Source: Dehalococcoidia bacterium
Lineage (GTDB): Bacteria > Chloroflexota > Dehalococcoidia > Dehalococcoidales > JAUVZE01
DNA length: 5,369 nt
NCBI GenBank assembly: GCA_004376435.1
Contig: SOJS01000021.1
Coordinates: forward strand, 1-5,369
Direction: 5' to 3'
Below, one piece after another: positions 1 to 4,783 of this stretch. The notes beneath the pieces are model-generated. The model was not told the origin of the DNA. It made no database searches and was given only the letters and a program-made list of their open reading frames with translations. Position 1 is the stretch's first letter; each line of letters begins with the position of its first letter. The translations under genes and the position numbers were made by a program.

Positions 1-812
1 TTGCCGCCGTCCCCTTCCATATGTGGGTGCCCGATGTTTATGAAGGGGCACCGACGCCGATTGCTGCCTACCTGTCGGTAGCCAGCAAGGCGGCTGGCTT
101 TGCCATCATTGTGCGCGTCTTTTACTCCGCCTTTGGCTTACCTCAGTGGCTGAGCCTGGACTGGGGGCTTGTCTTTGCCGTGCTGGCGGCAATCAGTATG
201 ACCTGGGGCAATGTCGCCGCCATCCCCCAGACCAACATCAAAAGGATGCTCGGTTACTCCAGCATCGCTCAAGCCGGCTATCTTATGGTGGGGTTAGCCA
301 CTATCGGTTTCTCGCCGGCGGCGGATATTCTTGGCCGAAGTGGCATTCTCTTCTTCCTCGCCAGCTATGCCCTGACCAACCTGGGGGCTTTTATCGCCAT
401 CATTGCCATCTCAAACAAGCTTGATAGCGACTTAATTTCTGACTACTCCGGCATGTTCAAACGGGCGCCGCTGCTGGTGCTGGGGCTCACCCTATGCCTG
501 ATTTCCCTTATCGGCATGCCGCCGGCAGCCGGCTTTATGGCTAAGTTTTATATCTTCAGCGCCGCCGTGCAGCATAATCTGCTGTGGCTGGTGATTATTG
601 CCGTAATAAACAGCGTCATCTCCGCCTACTACTATCTGCGGGTGGTCAAGGTAATGTGGTTCGGCAAGCCGGCTTCCAAGGAAAAGGTGCCGTCATCAGG
701 GGCACTAAAGCTAGCCCTTTCCCTCTCCTGTTTTGGCGTCCTGCTGTTGGGTGTTATCCCCGGCTTCATTATGAAGCTGGCAGAGATGGCAGCCAGGATG
801 TTTGCTTTCTAG
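1..812 (+). CDS. nuoN: NADH-quinone oxidoreductase subunit N, C-terminal part (5' truncated by window edge)
   Basis: Proton-pumping, antiporter-like membrane subunit of respiratory complex I. The frame is open from base 3, so the gene starts before the window; the Met codon at 21 is internal. About 269 residues remain of a family usually near 480-500. The first visible residues, AAVPFHMWVPDVYEGAPTP, are the classic NuoN/antiporter-core signature, followed by SVASKAAGF and TNIKRMLGYSSIAQAGY. Further on, GMPPAAGFMAKFYIF holds the buried lysine (residue 175 counted from the Met at 21) of the C-terminal half-channel. Lysines in these three motifs are typical of the proton path. The rest is a series of hydrophobic membrane helices (for example around residues 50-67, 107-128, 151-168, 188-205 and 230-250). 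The reading frame is intact and ends with TAG at 810-812. As nuoN is normally the last nuo gene, an operon end here is expected. No other family fits. Confidence 0.95.
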   Translation, partial: AAVPFHMWVPDVYEGAPTPIAAYLSVASKAAGFAIIVRVFYSAFGLPQWLSLDWGLVFAVLAAISMTWGNVAAIPQTNIKRMLGYSSIAQAGYLMVGLATIGFSPAADILGRSGILFFLASYALTNLGAFIAIIAISNKLDSDLISDYSGMFKRAPLLVLGLTLCLISLIGMPPAAGFMAKFYIFSAAVQHNLLWLVIIAVINSVISAYYYLRVVKVMWFGKPASKEKVPSSGALKLALSLSCFGVLLLGVIPGFIMKLAEMAARMFAF

Positions 813-848
813 GTGAGATTATTTATATCAACCTCACCCCCTTTAAGT

Positions 849-874
849 CCCCCTCTCCTTCAAAGGAGAGGGGG
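849..874. repeat. GC-rich perfect hairpin after nuoN
   Basis: Bases 849-860 (CCCCCTCTCCTT) and 863-874 are perfect reverse complements, 12 bp with only CA between them, so the real loop must be a few bases wider. No T-run follows on the plus strand, so it is not a textbook intrinsic terminator for nuoN, although it could slow polymerase or protect the 3' end of the message. CCCCCTCTCC/GGAGAGGGGG hairpins of this type are often seen as dispersed intergenic repeats in bacterial genomes; that this is one is inference from memory, since no second full copy lies in the window. Confidence 0.55.
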
Positions 875-881
875 AAGAATA

Positions 882-908
882 TTAAAAAGAGGGGCTAGCG
901 CCCCTCTT
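882..908 (-). terminator. Intrinsic terminator for the minus-strand methyltransferase
   Basis: Arms 887-895 (AAGAGGGGC) and 900-908 (GCCCCTCTT) form a perfect 9-bp stem with a 4-base loop. Read on the minus strand, the stem is followed directly by TTTAAT, giving five T in a row with the last stem bases. This is the right geometry for rho-independent termination 42 bases beyond the methyltransferase stop codon. On the plus strand there is no T-run, so it would serve nuoN poorly. The right arm recurs as GCCCCTCTT at 929-937, an additional partial copy. Confidence 0.6.
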
Positions 909-949
909 GGACTCCCCTGATAAATGACGCCCCTCTTAAGCTTTCCCGT

Positions 950-1591
950 TTAGGCTGGCTTTTTAAATCTTACTGTATAGCTCCAGAGATTGCCCAGATT
1001 ATCATCCAAGACAAACCCGGCCCGCTGACCCATCTTAATGGTAGTTGCAGGCAGTGGATAGTCGGGGTCAGGCAGAAACTCGGTTACCGCCAGGATGCCG
1101 CCCGCTTTCAGCACCCGCCTTACCTCGCGCAGGGCTCTGCTTCTATCAGGTATCTCAGGAAGCACGGTTACCATATATACCAGGTCAACAGAGTTATCCC
1201 CAAACGGCAGCTCATAGGCGCTGGCTTGCTTTAGCTCAATGTTCTTAATATCCTGATTTTCCGCTTTTGATAGTTTGCGCTCCAGCTGCTTGAGCATTGC
1301 CGGCTGGATATCAACGGCATAGACCTTGCCCTCCCTCCCCACCACCCTAGCCACAGAAGTGGTGAAGGCACCACTGCCACAGCCAAGGTCAACCACCGTC
1401 ATACCCGCCTTAATGCCACTGCGCTCAATTATCTTATCTGGTGACTGTAACCAGCGCCTCCACCTGCTATCCAGAAAACGCCCAATAAAGGCTGGCGCCG
1501 GGCAATGGTAAAAATGCTTAATTACCCGAATCAGCACCAGCCACAGAAAAACAGCGCCCAGGATTATGCCGATTATTTTTAGTGCTGTCAT
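950..1591 (-). CDS. Membrane-anchored class I SAM-dependent methyltransferase
   Basis: A 214-residue methyltransferase of the methyltransferase-11/UbiE-like group; its substrate cannot be told. Residues 4-24 form one hydrophobic helix, ended by R22/K25, so the catalytic domain is probably tethered to the inner membrane. Motif I is VVDLGCGSGAF (residues 66-76), the SAM-binding loop. VYAVDIQP places acidic D94 at the end of strand 2 to hold the ribose, and later ELPFGDNSVDLVYMV and LREVRRVLKAGGIL are the standard motif II/III blocks. The start at 1591 is chosen over the in-frame ATG at 1642 because AGGAG lies 5 bases before it and a TATAAT promoter lies between the two ATGs. It is divergent from folK and convergent with nuoN. 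The product could methylate a lipid, quinone or small hydrophobic compound, but that is guesswork. It is not clearly ubiE/menG. Confidence 0.85.
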   Translation of the reverse strand: MTALKIIGIILGAVFLWLVLIRVIKHFYHCPAPAFIGRFLDSRWRRWLQSPDKIIERSGIKAGMTVVDLGCGSGAFTTSVARVVGREGKVYAVDIQPAMLKQLERKLSKAENQDIKNIELKQASAYELPFGDNSVDLVYMVTVLPEIPDRSRALREVRRVLKAGGILAVTEFLPDPDYPLPATTIKMGQRAGFVLDDNLGNLWSYTVRFKKPA

Positions 1592-1596
1592 CCCTG

Positions 1597-1601
1597 CTCC
1601 T
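1597..1601 (-). promoter_or_regulatory. Shine-Dalgarno site that sets the methyltransferase start
   Basis: On the minus strand AGGAG is followed by CAGGG and then the ATG at 1591, a 5-base spacer. The longer in-frame ATG at 1642 would sit upstream of the predicted transcription start, so this site decides the start. Confidence 0.7.
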
Positions 1602-1612
1602 GAAATCAAGCC

Positions 1613-1642
1613 ATTATAGATGATACCGCCCGTGGCAGACAA
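1613..1642 (-). promoter_or_regulatory. Sigma-70-type promoter for the methyltransferase
   Basis: On the minus strand TTGTCT (1642-1637) and a perfect TATAAT (1618-1613) are separated by 18 bases. Transcription would begin near 1606, giving a leader of about 15 bases that holds just the AGGAG site and the ATG at 1591. Confidence 0.55.
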
Positions 1643-1668
1643 CAGCTATCCTAGCATTGCCTACGAAA

Positions 1669-1696
1669 GCGACAATATTACCTTCTGTGGTATAAT
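1669..1696 (+). promoter_or_regulatory. Sigma-70-type promoter for folK-PTPS operon
   Basis: A perfect -10 box TATAAT sits at 1691-1696, with GCGACA at 1669-1674 (four of six bases of TTGACA) 16 bases upstream. Transcription would start about 1703, some 30 bases before the folK ATG. The -10 box is flanked by the inverted repeat GTGGT (1687-1691) / ACCAC (1698-1702), a possible operator. Confidence 0.5.
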
Positions 1697-1733
1697 AACC
1701 ACGGTCAGGCAAATCTGGAGAAACTATTCTGAT

Positions 1734-2219
1734 ATGGCAACAGCATATCTTAGTCTAGGCTCAAACATGGGCGACCGCCAGGCTAATCTGGATAAGGCAC
1801 TGGATTTTCTGTCCCAAAGGCTACAGGTCAAGAAGGTCTCCTCGGTATATGATACTGAGCCAGTCGGCAATACTAATCAGCCCCGCTTTCTCAATATGGT
1901 ATGCCAGGTATACACCAATCTTGCCCCCACCGAACTGCTTACCCTGGCCAAAGGCATTGAGAAAAAGCTGGGCAGGGCATCGGCTAAGGTTAATTTTTCC
2001 CGCCCGATTGATATTGACATCCTCTTCTATGACAGCCAGGTTATTGAAACCCCCCAGCTAGTTATCCCCCACCCCAGACTAACCGAGAGAGCCTTTGTTC
2101 TTGTTCCTCTGGCTGAGATTGCCCCTGAGCTGGTGCACCCGATAAACGGCAAAACAGTGAAAGAGCTGGTGAAAGGTGTGACCGAGGTGCAGGGTGTATT
2201 AAAGTGGGCCGGGGAGTAA
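1734..2219 (+). CDS. folK: 2-amino-4-hydroxy-6-hydroxymethyldihydropteridine pyrophosphokinase (HPPK)
   Basis: Transfers pyrophosphate from ATP to 6-hydroxymethyl-7,8-dihydropterin, the step before dihydropteroate synthase in folate synthesis; cytosolic. At 161 residues it matches the usual HPPK length. Visible motifs are YLSLGSNMGDR (residues 5-15), YDTEPVG (39-45), PRFLNMV (50-56), RPIDIDILFY (90-99), where D93 and D95 bind the two magnesium ions, and HPRLTERAFVLVPLAEIAP (113-131). The ATG at 1734 is chosen because the motif starts right after it, a TATAAT promoter is only 38 bases upstream, and GGAG lies at 1717-1720, a rather long 13-base spacer. The in-frame ATG at 1620 would add a non-family tail. 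The tryptophan-glycine usually found just before PR in the DxD loop is replaced (NFSRP), a local oddity. The next gene starts 8 bases after the stop and probably supplies its substrate. Confidence 0.95.
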   Translation: MATAYLSLGSNMGDRQANLDKALDFLSQRLQVKKVSSVYDTEPVGNTNQPRFLNMVCQVYTNLAPTELLTLAKGIEKKLGRASAKVNFSRPIDIDILFYDSQVIETPQLVIPHPRLTERAFVLVPLAEIAPELVHPINGKTVKELVKGVTEVQGVLKWAGE

Positions 2220-2227
2220 GCCAAAAA

Positions 2228-2596
2228 ATGTATCAGCTATCTGTTGAAGAGCATTTTGATGCCGCTCACTTCCTGCGCGGCTATCAGGGCAAGTGTGAGG
2301 CGATGCACGGCCATCGCTTCCGAGTAGTGGTAAAAATAACCGCTACCGCGGTTGATGACATAGGTATAGGCTATGACTTTGTAACACTAAAGGAGCACCT
2401 GAAGGACATCATAGCCAGATTTGACCACAGCTGCCTCAATGAGGTAGTCCCCTTTGATAAGATAAACCCCTCTTCCGAGAATATCGCCCTCACCGTCTAT
2501 AACGAGCTAAAACCCAAGCTGGCGGGAGAGCCAGTCTCCCTCTCCTGTGTTGAGGTGTGGGAATCCCCCCACACTGGCGTTGCCTACAGCCCGTAG
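2228..2596 (+). CDS. 6-pyruvoyl-tetrahydropterin synthase / QueD family enzyme, Cys-Glu active site (possible FolB-bypass type)
   Basis: A 122-residue T-fold enzyme acting on dihydroneopterin triphosphate. Zinc ligands are H14 (FDAAHFL), H27 and H29 (MHGH). The proton-relay pair is D66-H67 (FDHSCLNE), substrate contacts are in NPSSENIA (80-87), and the pterin-anchoring glutamate is E112 in WESPHTGVAY. The catalytic cysteine C23 is present, followed directly by E24, giving C-E-x-x-HGH. PTPS homologues with an active-site Glu replacing or accompanying the Cys are known to make 6-hydroxymethyl-dihydropterin and substitute for FolB in bacteria lacking it, Chloroflexi among them. Proteins with Cys alone are QueD (queuosine pathway). 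The pairing with folK favours a folate role, possibly alongside QueD activity. The start at 2228 is preferred to the ATG at 2204: GGGGAG lies 11 bases before it, and the longer start would overlap folK. Family assignment is firm; the exact reaction is inferred. Confidence 0.9.
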   Translation: MYQLSVEEHFDAAHFLRGYQGKCEAMHGHRFRVVVKITATAVDDIGIGYDFVTLKEHLKDIIARFDHSCLNEVVPFDKINPSSENIALTVYNELKPKLAGEPVSLSCVEVWESPHTGVAYSP

Positions 2597-2601
2597 TGAA
2601 C

Positions 2602-2630
2602 ATACTTCTAGAATGAGGTTCTAGGAGTAT
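2602..2630 (+). terminator. Hairpin ending the folK-PTPS operon
   Basis: Arms 2602-2613 and 2619-2630 pair over 12 bp with a single G-T wobble (T2607-G2625) and a 5-base loop, starting five bases after the PTPS stop. Only TT follows the stem, so it is a weak intrinsic terminator or a 3'-end stabiliser. The next gene has its own promoter downstream, which agrees with an operon end here. Confidence 0.5.
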
Positions 2631-2665
2631 TTCCAGCCAAAAACGGCAAATTGTGCCGCTACCTA

Positions 2666-2695
2666 TTGACATTGACGCCCAAAATAGTTTATTAT
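2666..2695 (+). promoter_or_regulatory. Promoter for the small zinc-ribbon gene
   Basis: A perfect -35 box TTGACA at 2666-2671 is followed after 18 bases by TATTAT (2690-2695), five of six bases of the -10 consensus. Transcription should start near 2702, giving a leader of about 23 bases. Confidence 0.6.
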
Positions 2696-2710
2696 CCTTG
2701 ATACAAAAAA

Positions 2711-2718
2711 GAGGAGGT
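2711..2718 (+). promoter_or_regulatory. Very strong Shine-Dalgarno of the zinc-ribbon gene
   Basis: GAGGAGGT, nearly the full anti-16S complement, sits 6 bases before the ATG at 2725. It is the strongest ribosome binding site in the window and settles the start of the 46-residue protein. Confidence 0.75.
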
Positions 2719-2724
2719 CTACCG

Positions 2725-2865
2725 ATGCAAGCCTATTGCGTGAAATGTCGTGCCAAGAGAGAGATGAAGGATGCCAGATCAATAACCATGAAGAATGGCA
2801 AGCCAGCAACCCAGGGTACATGCCCCACATGCGGGACTAAGATGTTCAGAATAGGCAAGAGCTAA
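2725..2865 (+). CDS. Small zinc-ribbon protein, DUF5679-like
   Basis: A 46-residue protein with CVKC (C5, C8) and CPTC (C33, C36), two CxxC knuckles that should bind one zinc ion. The centre, MKNGKPATQGTCPTCGTKMF (22-41), is strongly reminiscent of DUF5679, a family of tiny conserved zinc ribbons whose function is unknown to me. The whole chain is basic, as expected if it touches RNA, DNA or the ribosome, but that is inference. The start at 2725 is clear: GAGGAGGT at 2711-2718 is an almost ideal ribosome binding site 6 bases before the ATG, and a promoter lies just upstream. The in-frame ATG at 2653 precedes the promoter and is rejected. It is flanked by hairpins on both sides, so it looks like a single-gene transcript, well translated. 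Confidence 0.85.
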   Translation: MQAYCVKCRAKREMKDARSITMKNGKPATQGTCPTCGTKMFRIGKS

Positions 2866-2896
2866 AAATCATCTCAGTGGGAAACAGGATTTCTGT

Positions 2897-2932
2897 AGAA
2901 GCTGGGTATTTTGTCCAAAATACCCAGCTTCT
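2897..2932 (+). terminator. Perfect 16-bp stem-loop after the zinc-ribbon gene
   Basis: Bases 2897-2912 and 2917-2932 are exact reverse complements (AGAAGCTGGGTATTTT on the left), with the 4-base loop GTCC. It begins 31 bases after the zinc-ribbon stop and ends 23 bases before the HAD gene ATG. CTCTCTGCC follows, with no T-run, so strict rho-independent termination is not assured. An attenuator, 3'-end protector or small repeat element are alternatives. Confidence 0.55.
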
Positions 2933-2955
2933 CTCTGCCCAGCATAGAAGTGGTC

Positions 2956-3762
2956 ATGAAATATAAACTTCTGGTGGTGGATGTTGACGGCACACTGGTC
3001 GGCAGAGATGGCGCTATCTCAAGCAAGGATAGCCAGGCACTAACCAAGGCTCGCCAGAAAGGCATAGCAGTTTCTCTGTCCAGCGGGCGGGCAACTAGAG
3101 CCTGTCTGGGGATTATCCACCAGCTGTCACTGGATGGCTACCACATATTCTTTGACGGTGCTCTTGTCAGCAACCCGACCCAAGACAGAGAGGTCTATGC
3201 CCAGCCCCTCAGCCGGCCGGTAGTGAAGCAGGCAATTGAATTTGCCCACTTGAATGACATCCGCCTTGAGCTTTACTCAGCGACCCACTATTTTGCCGAG
3301 CAGGAGACATGGTCAACCAAGGTCCACCGTGAGTTCTTCAGCATCGAGCCGACTATAATAGATTTCACCCAGCTCGGAGATGAGAGAATCATTAAAGGCG
3401 GGCTGGTTGCCACCAACTCTAAAGAAGTCGCCCAAGCCAGAAGTTTCTGTCTTGAGTTCAGCCAACTTCACTGCTCCTGGGCAAGGTCGCCGGCCTACCC
3501 CGGCATTAGCTTTATCAATATTATTGCCCCCGGTGTGTCCAAAGGGAAGGCGTTGACAGCACTAGCCTCCCATCTGGGGGTATCTCTGGATGAGGTGATG
3601 GCTGTCGGCGATGGGCCCAATGATGCCCCCCTCCTTACCACGGCTGGCCTGGCGGTAGCCATGGGCAATGCCACCGACGAAGTCAAGGCACTTGCCGACC
3701 ACACCACCCTTGATATTGACCACAGCGGTCTGGCGGCGGCGGTTAAGAGGTTTTTGCTGTAG
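2956..3762 (+). CDS. Cof-type HAD-IIB family hydrolase (sugar/nucleotide phosphatase-like)
   Basis: A 268-residue cytosolic haloacid dehalogenase-superfamily phosphatase of the Cof/YidA type (usual length about 270). Motif I is DVDGTL (residues 9-14), with D9 the nucleophile and D11 the acid/base. Motif II is SLSSGR (40-45). The C2B cap domain fills roughly residues 85-185. Motif III is K196 in GVSKGKAL, and motif IV is GDGPNDAPLL (218-227), with D219 and D223 holding magnesium. The tail (AMGNATDEVKALAD) is typical of the family. All catalytic residues are present, so it should be active; known relatives remove phosphate from sugar phosphates, flavin or pyridoxal phosphate, and the substrate here cannot be told. 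The ATG at 2956 is used because the in-frame TTG at 2911 falls inside the preceding stem-loop. The ribosome binding site is poor and no promoter was recognised. Confidence 0.92.
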   Translation: MKYKLLVVDVDGTLVGRDGAISSKDSQALTKARQKGIAVSLSSGRATRACLGIIHQLSLDGYHIFFDGALVSNPTQDREVYAQPLSRPVVKQAIEFAHLNDIRLELYSATHYFAEQETWSTKVHREFFSIEPTIIDFTQLGDERIIKGGLVATNSKEVAQARSFCLEFSQLHCSWARSPAYPGISFINIIAPGVSKGKALTALASHLGVSLDEVMAVGDGPNDAPLLTTAGLAVAMGNATDEVKALADHTTLDIDHSGLAAAVKRFLL

Positions 3763-3804
3763 CCGTGCACAATTTGGCTGAATGTCAACTGTTAACAAGG
3801 TTAC

Positions 3805-3833
3805 TTGTCTTATCCTGAAGGAATTGTTAGAAT
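3805..3833 (+). promoter_or_regulatory. Promoter for the DUF6941-like gene
   Basis: TTGTCT (3805-3810) and TAGAAT (3828-3833) are 17 bases apart, four and five of six consensus bases. Transcription would start near 3840, about 25 bases before the ATG at 3865. Confidence 0.45.
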
Positions 3834-3864
3834 ATAAAACCATATAGTTCGAGTAGGAAATAAG

Positions 3865-4296
3865 ATGACAGGCCCAATTGAACCATATCTAAAGTACGGC
3901 GTCATATGTGAGCAAGTCTTAGCAGAGAAGGATGATGTATTGTCACTCATCCGGATTGTTGATAAGTTCACGATTACAATTACAGGGAAGGAACCACCTG
4001 ACCAACTCCCCGAAGTTACTAAGGTTATGACAATCGTTATGTGTTGGGCTGGCGGACTAGGAACACACGAGGCCACTTTCAATATCCAAGCTCCTGGTGG
4101 GGAGACACAGCCGAGCCCACAGTCATGGTCCTTCAACTTAGACGCACTTAACCGCAGCCACAGCATAATAGTGAGGGGACTACCAGTGCGGATACCAACA
4201 CAGGGAGTATATTGGATTCAGTTTGTCCTGAATGGTGAGGTCAAGAGTAGAATACCATTTCAGGTCGTGTATCAACGGCAGAAACTACACGAATGA
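3865..4296 (+). CDS. DUF6941-like protein of unknown function
   Basis: A 143-residue protein. The start (YGVICEQVLAEKDDVLSLI then RIVDKFTI, residues 11-37) and the end (GVYWIQFVLNGEVKSRIPFQV) match my recollection of the DUF6941 family, small beta-rich proteins of unknown role, typically in phage-like or accessory contexts. Alternating hydrophobic residues (TKVMTIVMCW, HSIIVRGL) suggest a beta-sandwich. There is no signal peptide or membrane helix, so it is probably cytosolic. The ATG is supported by TAGGA 6 bases upstream and a promoter before it. Base composition is markedly less GC-rich than the preceding HAD gene (45% in 3961-4020 against 70% in 3601-3660), suggesting later arrival. It converges with the next gene across 24 bases. 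The ORF is convincing; the family name is moderately sure. Confidence 0.7.
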   Translation: MTGPIEPYLKYGVICEQVLAEKDDVLSLIRIVDKFTITITGKEPPDQLPEVTKVMTIVMCWAGGLGTHEATFNIQAPGGETQPSPQSWSFNLDALNRSHSIIVRGLPVRIPTQGVYWIQFVLNGEVKSRIPFQVVYQRQKLHE

Positions 4297-4320
4297 CCCG
4301 ACCGCGCCAGTATAGTTCAC

Positions 4321-4689
4321 CTAGATACGAACTGGTGTAGGCAATTCACTAAATTCCGGTGCAGGGGACGCAGTTGTAGTGCCAACCATATTAGGTTCGA
4401 TAAGGAGGGTAGATAGCTCTGTGAGCTTCTTTGGAACAGATCTTTTGGTTGGTTTCAGCAAATCGAGGGCCGCTTGGGCAGCTATATAAACCTCGTGAAT
4501 GTCTCGGCTACCTTCATCAAACTCATGCAGATAGAGTTGTATTCTAGAAAGCAGTTGCTTATCTTCGTTGGGAGTAGCATCTTGACGCAATTCAAAAAGT
4601 ACATCGCCAAGCTGCTGCTGAAATTCGTCGATGTCCACACGACCGCTAAGGAGACCTGTCAGCAGGCTCATAATTTCCCCTCTATCCAT
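4321..4689 (-). CDS. Hypothetical acidic protein, 122 residues, unrecognised
   Basis: I do not recognise this protein. Residues 1-45 (SLLTGLLSGRVDIDEF, then QLGDVLFELRQ) and 50-90 (LLSRIQLYLHEFDEG, then YIAAQAALDLL) read as amphipathic helices. A basic turn KPTKRSVPKK follows, then a loose Thr/Ala/Pro-rich tail. It is soluble, acidic in the first half, with no catalytic motif visible. The start at 4689 is backed by GAGGT 5 bases upstream; a second in-frame ATG at 4671 has AGGGG 5 bases upstream and could equally be used, giving 116 residues. The longer frame open to 4857 runs antisense into the divergent gene and is rejected. Low GC (42% in 4501-4560) links it to its accessory neighbours. A helical adaptor or an antitoxin-like partner would fit its shape, but nothing proves it. 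Confidence 0.7.
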   Translation of the reverse strand: MDRGEIMSLLTGLLSGRVDIDEFQQQLGDVLFELRQDATPNEDKQLLSRIQLYLHEFDEGSRDIHEVYIAAQAALDLLKPTKRSVPKKLTELSTLLIEPNMVGTTTASPAPEFSELPTPVRI

Positions 4690-4692
4690 AAT

Positions 4693-4699
4693 CCACCTC
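4693..4699 (-). promoter_or_regulatory. Shine-Dalgarno for the 122-residue protein
   Basis: Minus-strand GAGGTGG, ending 3 bases before the ATG at 4689 (5 bases if GAGGT is taken as the core). It supports this start over the longer frame that begins at 4857. Confidence 0.55.
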
Positions 4700-4707
4700 A
4701 CTACTAT

Positions 4708-4721
4708 AGCACCGAAGTGCT
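4708..4721 (-). other. UUCG tetraloop hairpin in the leader of the 122-residue gene
   Basis: On the minus strand AGCAC-TTCG-GTGCT forms a 5-bp stem closed as C(UUCG)G, an unusually stable RNA tetraloop. It lies just upstream of the ribosome binding site, in the probable 5' leader, so it could influence translation or message stability. Confidence 0.4.
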
Positions 4722-4735
4722 TACTACATTTTGTT

Positions 4736-4762
4736 ATTTTACCATAAGTAATACTTTGTCGC
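4736..4762 (-). promoter_or_regulatory. Weak candidate promoter for the 122-residue gene
   Basis: Minus-strand GCGACA (4762-4757) and TAAAAT (4741-4736, five of six bases) lie 15 bases apart, shorter than ideal. A start near 4729 would place the UUCG hairpin inside the leader. Tentative. Confidence 0.3.
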
Positions 4763-4783
4763 AGAAATAATGATACAGTAATC

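Noticed and set aside
812..838. GGTGAG / CTCACC inverted repeat at the nuoN stop
   Set aside because: A 6-bp stem with a 15-base loop is expected by chance and has no terminator tail.
1592..1642. Longer methyltransferase start at the ATG at 1642
   Set aside because: The extra 17 residues precede a TATAAT promoter and a good AGGAG-ATG pair at 1591, and contain no family motif.
1620..1733. Longer folK start at the ATG at 1620
   Set aside because: The extra 38 residues lie over the divergent promoter region and are unlike HPPK, whose conserved start begins right after 1734.
2911..2955. TTG start of the HAD gene
   Set aside because: It is buried in the 16-bp stem-loop and the family motif starts directly after the ATG at 2956.
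3495..3843. Minus-strand open frames opposite the end of the HAD gene
   Set aside because: They mirror the GC-rich HAD coding sequence, whose motif IV is intact on the plus strand.
4474..4770. 98-codon plus-strand open frame opposite the 122-residue gene
   Set aside because: It is antisense to a gene with a better ribosome binding site and more protein-like composition, and has no start signal of its own.
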